Shown here: piece after piece, positions 32,637 through 40,287 of the stretch | Numbering within the stretch: the stretch's first letter is position 1 | How the letters are laid out: every line of letters begins with the position of its first letter | Source of the DNA: CAYUMU01 sp964445985 | GTDB lineage: Bacteria > Planctomycetota > Planctomycetia > Pirellulales > S012-138 | Direction of reading: 5' to 3' | Length of the DNA: 44,151 bases | Assembly: GCA_964445985.1 (NCBI GenBank) | Contig: CAYUMU010000060.1 | Location: forward strand, 1-44,151 | Made by a program: the position numbers and the translations under genes | Notes under the pieces: model-generated | The model's database searches: none | The model's input: only the letters and a program-made list of their open reading frames with translations | What the model was told of the DNA's origin: nothing

Positions 32637-33659
32637 GTGGCGATTCGAGTCGCAATCAACGGTTTTGGCCGCATTGGCCGCCTGGTGTTCCGTAATTTGA
32701 TGTCGCGCCCCGACGAGTTCGAGGTGGTCGCCATCAACGACCTCACCAGCAACGAGATGCTGGCCACGCTGCTCAAGTACGACAGCACCCATCGCCGCTA
32801 CCCCGGCACCGTGAGCTTCGACGAACAAAGCCTGACCGTGGACGGCAAGAAGATTGCCGCCCTGGCCGAGCGCGACCCGTCCAAGTTGCCCTGGGCCGAC
32901 CTCAAGGTGGACGTGGCCCTGGAAAGCACCGGCATTTTCACCGGCCGCGCCACCGACACCAAGGCCGGCTACGACAGCCACCTGAAAGCCGGCGCCAAAA
33001 AGGTCGTGCTGTCGGCCCCCGCCAAAGACGGCGCCGACCTGACCTGCGTGCTGGGCGTGAACGACGACCAGCTCACCGCCGATCTCAAGTGCATCTCGAA
33101 CGCCAGTTGCACCACCAACTGCCTGGCCCCGGTGGCCAAGGTGCTGCACGAAAAGTTCGGCATCGTGAAAGGCCTGATGACCACCGTGCACGCCTACACC
33201 AACGACCAGAACGTGCAAGACCTGCCGCACCAAGACCCGTATCGGGCTCGCGCGGCCGCGCAAAACATCATTCCCACCAGCACCGGCGCCGCCAAAGCCG
33301 TGGCGCTGGTCATCCCCGAACTCAAAGGCAAGCTCACCGGCATTGCCTTTCGCGTGCCGGTCCCCACGGGCAGCGTGGTCGATCTCACCTGCGAAATGGC
33401 CAAGGACGTCACGGCCGAAGAAGTCAACGCCGCCATGAAGGCCGCCGCCGATGGCCCCCTGAAGGGAATCCTCTGCTACACCACCGACCCGATCGTCTCC
33501 AGCGATATCATCGGCGACCCCCACAGCTCGATCTTCGCCGCCGACTTCACCCAAGTCATCGGCGGAAACCTGCTCAAGGTCGTTTCGTGGTACGACAACG
33601 AATGGGGCTATAGCTGCCGTAGCGTGGACTTGATCTCGCGCATCGGCAAACTGCTGTAA
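32637..33659 (+). CDS. gap: Glyceraldehyde-3-phosphate dehydrogenase
   Basis: A 340-residue GAPDH of the classical type, catalysing the NAD-dependent oxidation and phosphorylation of glyceraldehyde 3-phosphate in glycolysis. Visible are the Rossmann motif INGFGRIGR (7-15) and the active-site 'SNASCTTNCLAPVAKV' with the catalytic Cys at about 156. Further on are 'TTVHAYTNDQNVQD' with the catalytic His, 'IPTSTGAAKAVALVIPELKGKLTG' and 'VSWYDNEWGYSCR'. Start is the GTG at 32637 with AGGAG upstream. It has its own promoter and a strong terminator, so it appears monocistronic. The adenine-binding loop pattern (Leu/Asn at 38-40, 'INDLTS') fits NAD preference. Confidence 0.97.
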   Translation: MAIRVAINGFGRIGRLVFRNLMSRPDEFEVVAINDLTSNEMLATLLKYDSTHRRYPGTVSFDEQSLTVDGKKIAALAERDPSKLPWADLKVDVALESTGIFTGRATDTKAGYDSHLKAGAKKVVLSAPAKDGADLTCVLGVNDDQLTADLKCISNASCTTNCLAPVAKVLHEKFGIVKGLMTTVHAYTNDQNVQDLPHQDPYRARAAAQNIIPTSTGAAKAVALVIPELKGKLTGIAFRVPVPTGSVVDLTCEMAKDVTAEEVNAAMKAAADGPLKGILCYTTDPIVSSDIIGDPHSSIFAADFTQVIGGNLLKVVSWYDNEWGYSCRSVDLISRIGKLL

Positions 33660-33707
33660 GCTTGAGGCCGCAACCGCCCATTCGAGGCCACCGGCGACAG
33701 ACACCGA

Positions 33708-33744
33708 AACCTCGCAATCCAAACATAGGATTGCGAGGTTTTTT
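33708..33744 (+). terminator. Intrinsic terminator of gapA
   Basis: Perfect 13-bp stem AACCTCGCAATCC / GGATTGCGAGGTT with a 7-nt loop (AAACATA) and a run of Ts, 48 bp after the gapA stop. Confidence 0.95.
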
Positions 33745-33757
33745 GTTTCGTAACCGT

Positions 33758-33946
33758 TCACGCATTCGGTGCGTGGTTACAGGCGGCGAGTAACGCGTCG
33801 GTGCGAAGCCCGTCGATGCCGATGAATAGGACGCAGGGCTTGGGAGTGGTTGGAGAATCGCGGTCAAAGTCAGCTTCTGCGGCGTCGACGGTCGTGGCCG
33901 AAAGTGATCGGCTAATCACGAATGTTAGATGATTCAAGATTCGCAT
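33758..33946 (-). pseudogene. Remnant of a phosphodiesterase / alkaline phosphatase-type gene
   Basis: A 62-residue frame whose second half, 'PKPCVLFIGIDGLRTDALLAACNHAPN', matches the start of type I phosphodiesterase/nucleotide pyrophosphatase proteins ('vllIGiDGlrpDaL..a.TPnl'), with the metal-binding Asp in GIDG. It stops right after HAPNA, at the gapA terminator, so the rest of the gene (hundreds of residues) is missing. It is probably a truncated remnant. Confidence 0.55.
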
Positions 33947-33985
33947 TAAGATTACCGTTGGTTGTTGTGGCCATTGCCGATCCGA

Positions 33986-34084
33986 TCATTCGTCTTCAAA
34001 AAATCGCATGTTGTTCAGCAATGACTCTAGTTTGGGCGGCACCGTTAGATCATCACGCACAGCCAGGTCTTGTTTTTTAGCCAT
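33986..34084 (-). CDS. Very small ORF (32 aa), uncertain
   Basis: Frame MAKKQDLAVRDDLTVPPKLE then SLLNNMRFFEDE, with well-balanced codon use for so short a frame, 39 bp upstream of the phosphodiesterase remnant and same strand. No Shine-Dalgarno or known family. It may be a remnant or chance. Confidence 0.25.
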   Translation of the reverse strand: MAKKQDLAVRDDLTVPPKLESLLNNMRFFEDE

Positions 34085-34271
34085 TCAACGAACAGTGCGG
34101 GTAGATTCATAAACATGGTTCGAATTGCTCGCATGTCAGGCCTGGCGTTCTTTGCCAGCGACCGTTTCCTTTCCGTCTTCACCAGTGCGCAAGGGTACGG
34201 ACCCCGTGCGTACCTTCCGGGTGGACGATCGCACGACCGTCGCAGTTGCGCACGCTTCTCGCCCGAAAGTT

Positions 34272-34325
34272 GGGGCACGGTCAAACGATCGGCAACGCGG
34301 GTGGTACGCAGAGGGCTGCGTACCC
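34272..34325. repeat. 54-bp direct repeat with hairpin, copy 1
   Basis: Contains the hairpin GGTACGCAG-AGGG-CTGCGTACC (34303-34324). It matches 34734-34787 at 49 of 54 positions, same orientation. A looser relative (GTACGGACCCCGTGCGTACC) lies at about 34195-34215. Confidence 0.9.
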
Positions 34326-34349
34326 TTATAGTGTCCTGGTTATGCTCGC

Positions 34350-34679
34350 TTAACCAAAGCAGAACGTAAAGTCTTCGCAAGTGTCGTGCTCAAGCGATTT
34401 ACTTAAGGCGTCGATTCGCTGGACCATGTCATCGGCGCTCAGTTGATTGCCTATCGGATTCGCAGCGGCCCAACAGCGCAGAGACTCTAGTTCGTGCAGC
34501 AACTGAAGCCGCTCGTCATCGTTAAGAAAATATGGATCCCACAGGGTTGGAACGAGAGTCAATTCGAGCTCCCGAGCCCCCTTGAGCCACCATTGTTCGA
34601 AAAAGGAATTCGTGGCAATCGGAACTACTTCGATACAGTCGGCGCGGCGTCTAGATTTTTTTACTAATGATACTGTCAT
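34350..34679 (-). CDS. Hypothetical protein between direct repeats, 109 aa
   Basis: A 109-residue soluble protein (MTVSLVKKSRRRADCIEVVP...), with 'SFFEQWWLKGARELELTLVPTLWDPYFLNDDERLQLLHELESLRCW' and a Cys/Phe-rich end (CEDFTFCFG). It is more A+T-rich than the surrounding chromosome. I recognise no family; size and helix content would fit a small immunity or regulator protein, but this is speculation. It lies wholly between the two 54-bp hairpin repeats. Confidence 0.55.
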   Translation of the reverse strand: MTVSLVKKSRRRADCIEVVPIATNSFFEQWWLKGARELELTLVPTLWDPYFLNDDERLQLLHELESLRCWAAANPIGNQLSADDMVQRIDALSKSLEHDTCEDFTFCFG

Positions 34680-34733
34680 AATAAAATGGGAGTGAATGAG
34701 TCCTGTCGAGCTTTCAGTTTCCAGCAGCGGGAA

Positions 34734-34787
34734 GGGGCACCGTCATACGATCGGCAATCCGTGTGGTACGCAGAGGGCTGCGTACCC
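34734..34787. repeat. 54-bp direct repeat with hairpin, copy 2
   Basis: Second copy of 34272-34325, including the identical hairpin GGTACGCAG-AGGG-CTGCGTACC (34765-34786). Confidence 0.9.
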
Positions 34788-34815
34788 TACCGCTCCTCAA
34801 TGCTCGCACTTGCTG

Positions 34816-34977
34816 TCACCCCTTCAGGGTGAACTTGTTACTGACTCACGAACCGGGGGTATCGCTGACGCTCAACCCCCGGCTACTGTCTATAATCCCT
34901 GCCGGGATTAAATCCAAATTCTAGTTCGGATCGAACACCTCACTACCAGCCCCCAGCTACCAGTCCCTAGCCCCTCC
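34816..34977. repeat. REP-like palindromes and CTAG/CCAG repeat downstream of recG
   Basis: Three palindromic units in series: CACCCCTTCAGGGTG (about 34817-34831), ACCGGGGGT...ACCCCCGGCT (about 34851-34885) and TAATCCCTGCCGGGATTA (about 34893-34910). Then, immediately past the recG stop, CACCAGCCCCCAGCTACCAG-type sequence related to the 10.6-10.8 kb spacer repeat. No gene was seen. Confidence 0.65.
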
Positions 34978-37056
34978 TCACCCCACGTCGCCCAGTTCTA
35001 GCACCTGCCCATAGCGCCGTAAAACCATTCTGCGCAGCAAGCCAAACTCCGCTCGGGCCAGGCCGGGGTCTTCGTCCACCAGTTGTTGCGCGTCGCGGCG
35101 GGCTTCTTCCAAAAACACGCGGTCGCGGCTCAGGTCGGCGATGTACAGCGGCGGCAGGCCGTGTTGCTGGGTGCTGAACAGGTCGCCCGGCCCTCGCAGG
35201 TCGAAGTCGATTTCGGCCAGGCGGAAGCCGTCGATGGTTTTTTCAAAGGCTTCCAAGCGGGCGGTCGATTCGGGCGTATGCGGATCGGCGAACACCGCGC
35301 ACAGGCCGGGCTGCGCGCCGCGGCTCACGCGTCCGCGCAGCTGGTGCAGTTGCGACAGCCCAAAGCTTTCGCCCGCCTCGATCACCATCAGCGTGGCGTT
35401 GGGCACGTCCACGCCAACCTCGACCACGGTGGTGCAGACCAGCACTTGAATATCGCCGCGGCGGAAGGCTTCCATGCGGGCGTCTTTTTCTTCGGCCGGC
35501 AACCGACCATGGACCATCGCCAGGCGGAACTCTTCGAGCTCGCCGTTGGCCAGCGACTCGTAGCGTTCTTCCACGCTGGCGGCGTTGTTTTCGTCTTGCT
35601 CCACGCGGGGCGTCACCACGTAGCCTTGGCGGCCTTCGCGGAGCTTGCCGCGGAAAAAGTCCCACCACTTTTCGCGTTTGTCTTCCGGCACCAAATAGGT
35701 TTGCACCGGTTGCCGGCCGGGAGGGCTTTCGTTGAGCGTGCAGACATCGAGGTCGCCGAACTGGGTCATGCTGACCGTGCGGGGGATCGGCGTGGCCGTC
35801 ATTACCAGGTAGTGCGGTTGGATGCCGGAGCCGCGGAGGATGGCCCTCTGCTTGACGCCGAACTTGTGCTGCTCATCGATCACCACCAGGCCCAGCTTGG
35901 CAAACTCCACGCCTTCTTGCACCAGGGCTTGGGTGCCCACGATCAGGTCGAGGTTGCCCGCGGCCAGGGCGGCCAGGGTTTGCTGTCGCTCTTTGGCGGT
36001 GAGACTGCCGGAAAGCAGGGCCACGCGCACCTGGCCGCCGTGCAGGTAGCGCTGCAGGGTGGCGAAGTGCTGCCGGGCCAGAATTTCGGTGGGGGCCATC
36101 AGGGCCGCCTGATGCCCATTGGCCACGGCCAGCAGCATGGCATACACGGCGATGACGGTTTTGCCGCTGCCTACATCGCCTTGCAGCAAGCGGTTCATGG
36201 GCCGGCTGCGGGCCATGTCGTGGGCCACTTCGGCAATCACCTGTTTTTGGCCCGGCGTAAGCTCGAAGGGGAACAGCCGAAAAATGCGGGCGTTGATCTG
36301 CGCCGTGGTTGGCAGCGGCGTGGCCTGTTCTTGCTGGCTGGCCTGGCGCCGCAGGGCAAGCCCTAGCTGCATCACCAGCAGTTCTTGGTAGATGAACCGC
36401 CGCCGCGCGGCTTGGAGCATTTCCATATTGGCGGGGAAGTGCAGTTGCGGCAGGGCCTGTTTGATGAGCCCTAGCTGATGGCTTTCGAGAAACTCGGCGG
36501 GGAAGACTTCTTCCAGATCGTCCACGTAGGTGGCCAGCACGTGTTTCATGGCCCGGCGGACTTGTTCTTGCTTGAGCCCTTCGCAGAGCGGGTAGACCGG
36601 CAGGATTTCTCCGGCGGCTTCGGCGCCATCTTGCAGCCACTGCACGCGGGGGTGCGACATTTCCCAGGCCAGGCCGCGGTACTGCACCTTGCCAGAGAAC
36701 AGTACGGTTTGGCCAAAGCGGAACTTGTCGCGCATGTACGCCTGGTTGAACCACACGCCGCGCACGTGTCCGGCGTCTTGGCGAATGAGCACGCCGGTGA
36801 TGGAGCCCGTGGCGGTGCCGCGTTGGTCGATGTCTTCGACCACGCCGACCACGCTCACGTTGGCGCCGTCTTCAAAGTCGGCCACGTCGCACAGTTCGGT
36901 CAGGTCTTGGTAATCGCGGGGGAAGTGAAACAGCAACTCGGCAGCCGTGCGAATGCCCAGCTTGCGAAATAGCGGCGCGCGGTCGGGTCCCACGCCTTTG
37001 AGGAATTGAATGGGCGTCGCCAGACGCTGGGCTCGACTTGGTGGAGGAGACGACAT
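34978..37056 (-). CDS. recG: ATP-dependent DNA helicase RecG
   Basis: A 692-residue RecG, the monomeric helicase that regresses stalled replication forks and resolves branched DNA. Order: wedge/OB domain (about 60-165, 'VSVVGVVEDIDQRGTATGSI...'), helicase domain 1 with Walker A GDVGSGKT (about 296) and the DEQH Walker B box, motif III TATPIPRT, and helicase domain 2 with motifs 'VHGRLPAEEKDARMEAFRRGDIQVLVCTTVVEVGVDVPNAT' and 'GLSQLHQLRGRVSRG'. The TRG-type 'FRLAEIDFDLRGPGDLFSTQQHG' near the end is intact. Length is normal. It starts at the ATG at 37056, with no clear Shine-Dalgarno. Confidence 0.97.
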   Translation of the reverse strand: MSSPPPSRAQRLATPIQFLKGVGPDRAPLFRKLGIRTAAELLFHFPRDYQDLTELCDVADFEDGANVSVVGVVEDIDQRGTATGSITGVLIRQDAGHVRGVWFNQAYMRDKFRFGQTVLFSGKVQYRGLAWEMSHPRVQWLQDGAEAAGEILPVYPLCEGLKQEQVRRAMKHVLATYVDDLEEVFPAEFLESHQLGLIKQALPQLHFPANMEMLQAARRRFIYQELLVMQLGLALRRQASQQEQATPLPTTAQINARIFRLFPFELTPGQKQVIAEVAHDMARSRPMNRLLQGDVGSGKTVIAVYAMLLAVANGHQAALMAPTEILARQHFATLQRYLHGGQVRVALLSGSLTAKERQQTLAALAAGNLDLIVGTQALVQEGVEFAKLGLVVIDEQHKFGVKQRAILRGSGIQPHYLVMTATPIPRTVSMTQFGDLDVCTLNESPPGRQPVQTYLVPEDKREKWWDFFRGKLREGRQGYVVTPRVEQDENNAASVEERYESLANGELEEFRLAMVHGRLPAEEKDARMEAFRRGDIQVLVCTTVVEVGVDVPNATLMVIEAGESFGLSQLHQLRGRVSRGAQPGLCAVFADPHTPESTARLEAFEKTIDGFRLAEIDFDLRGPGDLFSTQQHGLPPLYIADLSRDRVFLEEARRDAQQLVDEDPGLARAEFGLLRRMVLRRYGQVLELGDVG

Positions 37057-37478
37057 ACGAGGAAGTTACCCGCGCGGCGGGGTGTGGTGGAAACGATGGC
37101 GCCCTGGCAGAAGCTGGCGGAATTGCGGGAAAGTTCACACGGCCTTGCCGACCGCTCTGCCAGGGACGACCTATATTTGCGATGCGGACGACTTCGAGGG
37201 CCGTGCCGCATTGTATCACGCGGCTGACAGCACCGCTGGCAAGCGCGGGGGGCGGAGGCCTCGTTCGCCCGGCGGCTGCCCCGGCGCGCGGTGCAAGCGG
37301 CAAAAACGTCAGACTTTGACTAATTGCGACGACCGGCAGAAGCCGATTTCAAGGTCTAGCTTATCGCAAACGCGTTGTTGGTTCGACCACCACCAGCCAT
37401 GGGCAGCCCGCAGATGCCGCTGGGCAGGAACGCCGTTCGCTAAACCGCATTGTTTGATCTATTTGGGAGAAACTGCTC
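37057..37478. other. Divergent intergenic region
   Basis: 422 bp between recG and the secreted-protein gene; no gene was seen. GGGAG lies nine bases ahead of the ATG at 37479. Confidence 0.5.
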
Positions 37479-37886
37479 ATGACCAGGCTGTGGATGGCTG
37501 CTGTTGCCCTGGCCGCGCTGGCTCCGCTGGCTCATGCCAAAAACCCTCGCGTGCTTGGCGATGAGCCGTCTGGGCAGATGTCGCTGGGCGAGCTCACCCC
37601 CACCCCCAGCATGTGGCTCTATCAGCAACAGCTGGCCGAATACAAAGATCCGCAAGCCGCCGTGCGGCGTCGGGCTGAATCCCTGGCCGCCCAGCGCGAC
37701 CAACGCATTGCCGCCCGCAAATGGTACGGCTTTTCCAACAGCCGCCCTCGCGCCAACGGCGTGCCGTTCATGGGCACCTATTCGCCGGCCTGGGTAGGCA
37801 CGATCAACGAGCCGTTCATGTGGCCAGGTAGCGCCGGCGGCCCCACGATCATTATCGAACGACCCGCTTCTGATTACCCTCGCTAG
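37479..37886 (+). CDS. Small secreted protein, planctomycete-type
   Basis: A 135-residue protein with a clear Sec signal peptide (MTRLWMAAVALAALAPLAHA). The mature part has 'PTPSMWLYQQQLAEYKDPQAAVRRRAE', a helix, then 'RKWYGFSNSRPRANGVPFMGTYSPAWVG', a Gly/Pro/aromatic-rich stretch. I recall short conserved planctomycete proteins with 'RkWyGfS..RP.as..p..g..sp.W', of unknown function. It is monocistronic between recG and the terminator at 37976. Confidence 0.8.
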   Translation: MTRLWMAAVALAALAPLAHAKNPRVLGDEPSGQMSLGELTPTPSMWLYQQQLAEYKDPQAAVRRRAESLAAQRDQRIAARKWYGFSNSRPRANGVPFMGTYSPAWVGTINEPFMWPGSAGGPTIIIERPASDYPR

Positions 37887-37975
37887 TCGCGGCAGAGCCT
37901 ACCACGGGCGTCTGGTAGAAGCGTCGCCCCCCCGCCGCAAAGTTGCGGGGCCGAACCTAAACGAGAAGAGGCGTT

Positions 37976-38014
37976 AGGCCGCAGTCACTGGGAACAGAGT
38001 GACTGCGGCCTTTT
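37976..38014 (+). terminator. Intrinsic terminator of the small secreted protein gene
   Basis: Perfect 14-bp stem AGGCCGCAGTCACT / AGTGACTGCGGCCT with an 8-nt loop and TTTT, about 90 bp after the stop. Further pairing AACGAGAA / TTCTCGTT lies outside. Confidence 0.95.
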
Positions 38015-38148
38015 CTCGTTGATGGTGACGCACCGTTGGTTAACACAAAACCGACGGTTTTCCTTGTTTCCCAGGGCCACGGGGATTAGTCTGAAAAAGT
38101 GCGCTTGGGGGGGAACCCGATGCCGCTAACCGATCAACGAGGCAACCC

Positions 38149-39669
38149 ATGCGTCTTTTCTTCTGGGTCCGCCGCTTCGCCGCGCGCAGTTGCGATCCCA
38201 AAATAGCCCTGTGTGTCGCGGCATTTTTCAGCCTCGCCTGGGGCCTGCGAACATTCGAGCCCGCCACGGCCTGCGCCCAGGCCGCGGATGAAGCTTCGCC
38301 CGCCAACGCGGCAGCTACCCAGTCCCACGCTCCAGCGCCCTCTGCCTCACAGCCTTCGGCCGATAACCTGGCGACCTTTCGCAGCGAGCGGCGGTTACTG
38401 GTGCAGCACGTGCAGTCCAAACAGCCCCAGCAGCAGGTGGAAGCCCTGCGGCGGCTCCGTGATTTTCCGTACCCCGACGCGGCCAAGCTGGTGCTGCCGC
38501 GACTTCGCGACACCGACTCCGGCGTGGCCCGCACGGCCTATCAAACCCTGCTCACCTATCGCGACCAGCCCGAGATCGCACCTCTGTTGCTGAACACGCT
38601 TCGCAAAGAAGGCGTCTCTCAAGTCGATTCCGGCTACCTGGCCCTGTTCACCGTGTTGGCTTCCAGCAGCCTGCCCCAAAGCTCCGAAAGCTTGCTCCGC
38701 ACGTTTGACGAAACAGCCGGGGCTCATCCCTCGCGGTGGACGCGTTTGACCACCATGCTCGCCGGACTGGCCACCGAAGGGGGCGAGCCGGCCTTGGCCG
38801 CGCTCCAGGTCTTTCGCCAGTCGCAACCCTTCCAGCTCGACTTCGGCTTTCGCAGGGCCACCGTTCAAGCCGCCATTGCGCTCCGCACCACCGAATCGGT
38901 TTCGCGACTGATCGCCTGGCTGGAATTCCTCGACGGCGAAGCCCGCGGCGATGTCATTCGTTACCTCACGGTGCTGGCCGGCAAAGACCATGGGCTGGAC
39001 GTCAAAGCCTGGCAATCGTGGTGGAAAGAAAAGCAGGATGGCTTCGAGTTCCCAGCGGTCGCCGCCATTGTGTCGGCCGATGCTCCGCTCACCGTGGAAG
39101 GCCAAACGCCCCTGCTCGCCGAAAGCGACAGCGACAAGATCGCCTGGGGCAAAACCCAGTTCTACGGCCTGCCGGTCTACGCCCGCCGCGTGGTCTTTCT
39201 GATCGATTCCTCCAGCAGCATGCTCGACGCCAACCGCATGGTGAACGCCAAAACCCAATTGCTCACCGCCGTGAACGAGCTGGATGAAGCCTATCTGTTC
39301 AACATCGTGACCTTCAATCAAACGGTTGGCTCCTGGCAGCGGCAGTTGATTCAGGCCACCGAATCATCGAAGAAGTTGGCGGCCCGCTACGCGGCTTCCA
39401 TACCCGCTCAATCGGCCACGGCCACCTACGATGGCTTGGAAGCGGCGCTGGCCCATCCCAACTTGGAAGCCATTTACCTGGTGACCGACGGCGCCCCCAC
39501 GGCCGGCAAGGTGATCAACCCCGATGCCATCATCCGCGCCGTCACCGAGGCCAACCGCACCCGCCGCGTTTCGCTGTACGTGATCGGCATCCAGCCCGAC
39601 CCACAGTTCGAGAGCTTTCTCAAAACGCTGGCCGAGCAAAACTTCGGCACTTATCGCCGGATGCAATAA
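38149..39669 (+). CDS. Secreted HEAT-repeat and VWA-domain protein
   Basis: A 506-residue exported protein. N-terminal hydrophobic signal segment (about 18-45, ending ATACAQA), an Ala/Ser/Pro linker, then an alpha-solenoid of HEAT-like repeats (about 75-285, 'VEALRRLRDFPYPDAAKLVLPRLRDTDSGVARTAYQTLL'...). A von Willebrand factor A domain follows (about 325-505) with an intact MIDAS: DSSSSM, then Thr and the later 'VTDGAPT' Asp. Such domains bind Mg2+ and protein ligands; planctomycetes have many. Likely a periplasmic or surface binding protein. Preceded by a terminator, so it probably has its own promoter. Confidence 0.85.
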   Translation: MRLFFWVRRFAARSCDPKIALCVAAFFSLAWGLRTFEPATACAQAADEASPANAAATQSHAPAPSASQPSADNLATFRSERRLLVQHVQSKQPQQQVEALRRLRDFPYPDAAKLVLPRLRDTDSGVARTAYQTLLTYRDQPEIAPLLLNTLRKEGVSQVDSGYLALFTVLASSSLPQSSESLLRTFDETAGAHPSRWTRLTTMLAGLATEGGEPALAALQVFRQSQPFQLDFGFRRATVQAAIALRTTESVSRLIAWLEFLDGEARGDVIRYLTVLAGKDHGLDVKAWQSWWKEKQDGFEFPAVAAIVSADAPLTVEGQTPLLAESDSDKIAWGKTQFYGLPVYARRVVFLIDSSSSMLDANRMVNAKTQLLTAVNELDEAYLFNIVTFNQTVGSWQRQLIQATESSKKLAARYAASIPAQSATATYDGLEAALAHPNLEAIYLVTDGAPTAGKVINPDAIIRAVTEANRTRRVSLYVIGIQPDPQFESFLKTLAEQNFGTYRRMQ

Positions 39670-40287
39670 AGAAGACGATTGAATCACAAACCGTCCGACA
39701 CCCTTCCCATGTGTTTAACACGGCGCTGGAATCGAGCAGGACTGAGATGAGCCAGGCAGGGTTGTTTTTTTCCACGTCTTCATCCCGGCTTAGAAAAAGG
39801 ATGACAGCGTGTGGGCGTCTCGAAAGCAGGTGGAAAGCCAGGGCGGCAAAAGCCCTCCCCCCGCGCAGCGAGGAACGAGCGGAGTGCGGGGGGAGGGTTG
39901 GGTGGGGGGCCAGCAGCGGGTACATGCTCGGCAATCCCAGCGACCAGGCGTGGATTTCCCGAAAACGCTACCCACAAATTAGACGCTCACACGTTCGACC
40001 CGGCTGTCATGATGACAGCCGGGTTGAACAAGCCGCCGCCGCTACGACCCCTTGCGGGGTCAATTGAAATTCTTTCGTTTGCGACCCGGCGGTGTCGCTG
40101 CGCTCGGGCCGCCGGCTACGCGCTGAAACCCCTTCGGGGTGAAGACACATGAGGCTCGTCCGCGCTAATCCAAGTCCGTGCGAAAGACCTCGGGAACTTC
40201 GAGCCTATCCGAGAACCCTGTTTCCCCCTTGTCCCCAGCCCTTCTCCCCTGGAGTACTGGGGGGGAGAAGGGAGCAAGAAAGAGCTT
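39670..40287. other. Intergenic region with REP-like palindromes
   Basis: 618 bp between convergent genes, no gene seen. Contains a CCCTCCCCCCGCGCAGCG / GCGGGGGGAGGG imperfect inverted repeat (about 39856-39898). It is followed by a series of palindromes: ACCCGGCTGTCATgATGACAGCCGGGT (39998-40024), ACCCCTTGCGGGGT (about 40048-40061), a CCGGCGG...CCGCCGG pair (about 40085-40115) and AACCCCTTCGGGGT (about 40127-40140). Confidence 0.7.
39998..40024. repeat. REP-like 13-bp inverted repeat
   Basis: Perfect arms of 13 bp around a single central G. It is the strongest palindrome of a series between the convergent VWA and deacylase genes and may act as a bidirectional 3'-end element. Confidence 0.75.

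Noticed and set aside
35083..36366. 427-codon plus-strand frame opposite recG
   Set aside because: RecG is unmistakable on the minus strand; the antisense translation is His/Gly/Ala-rich and featureless.
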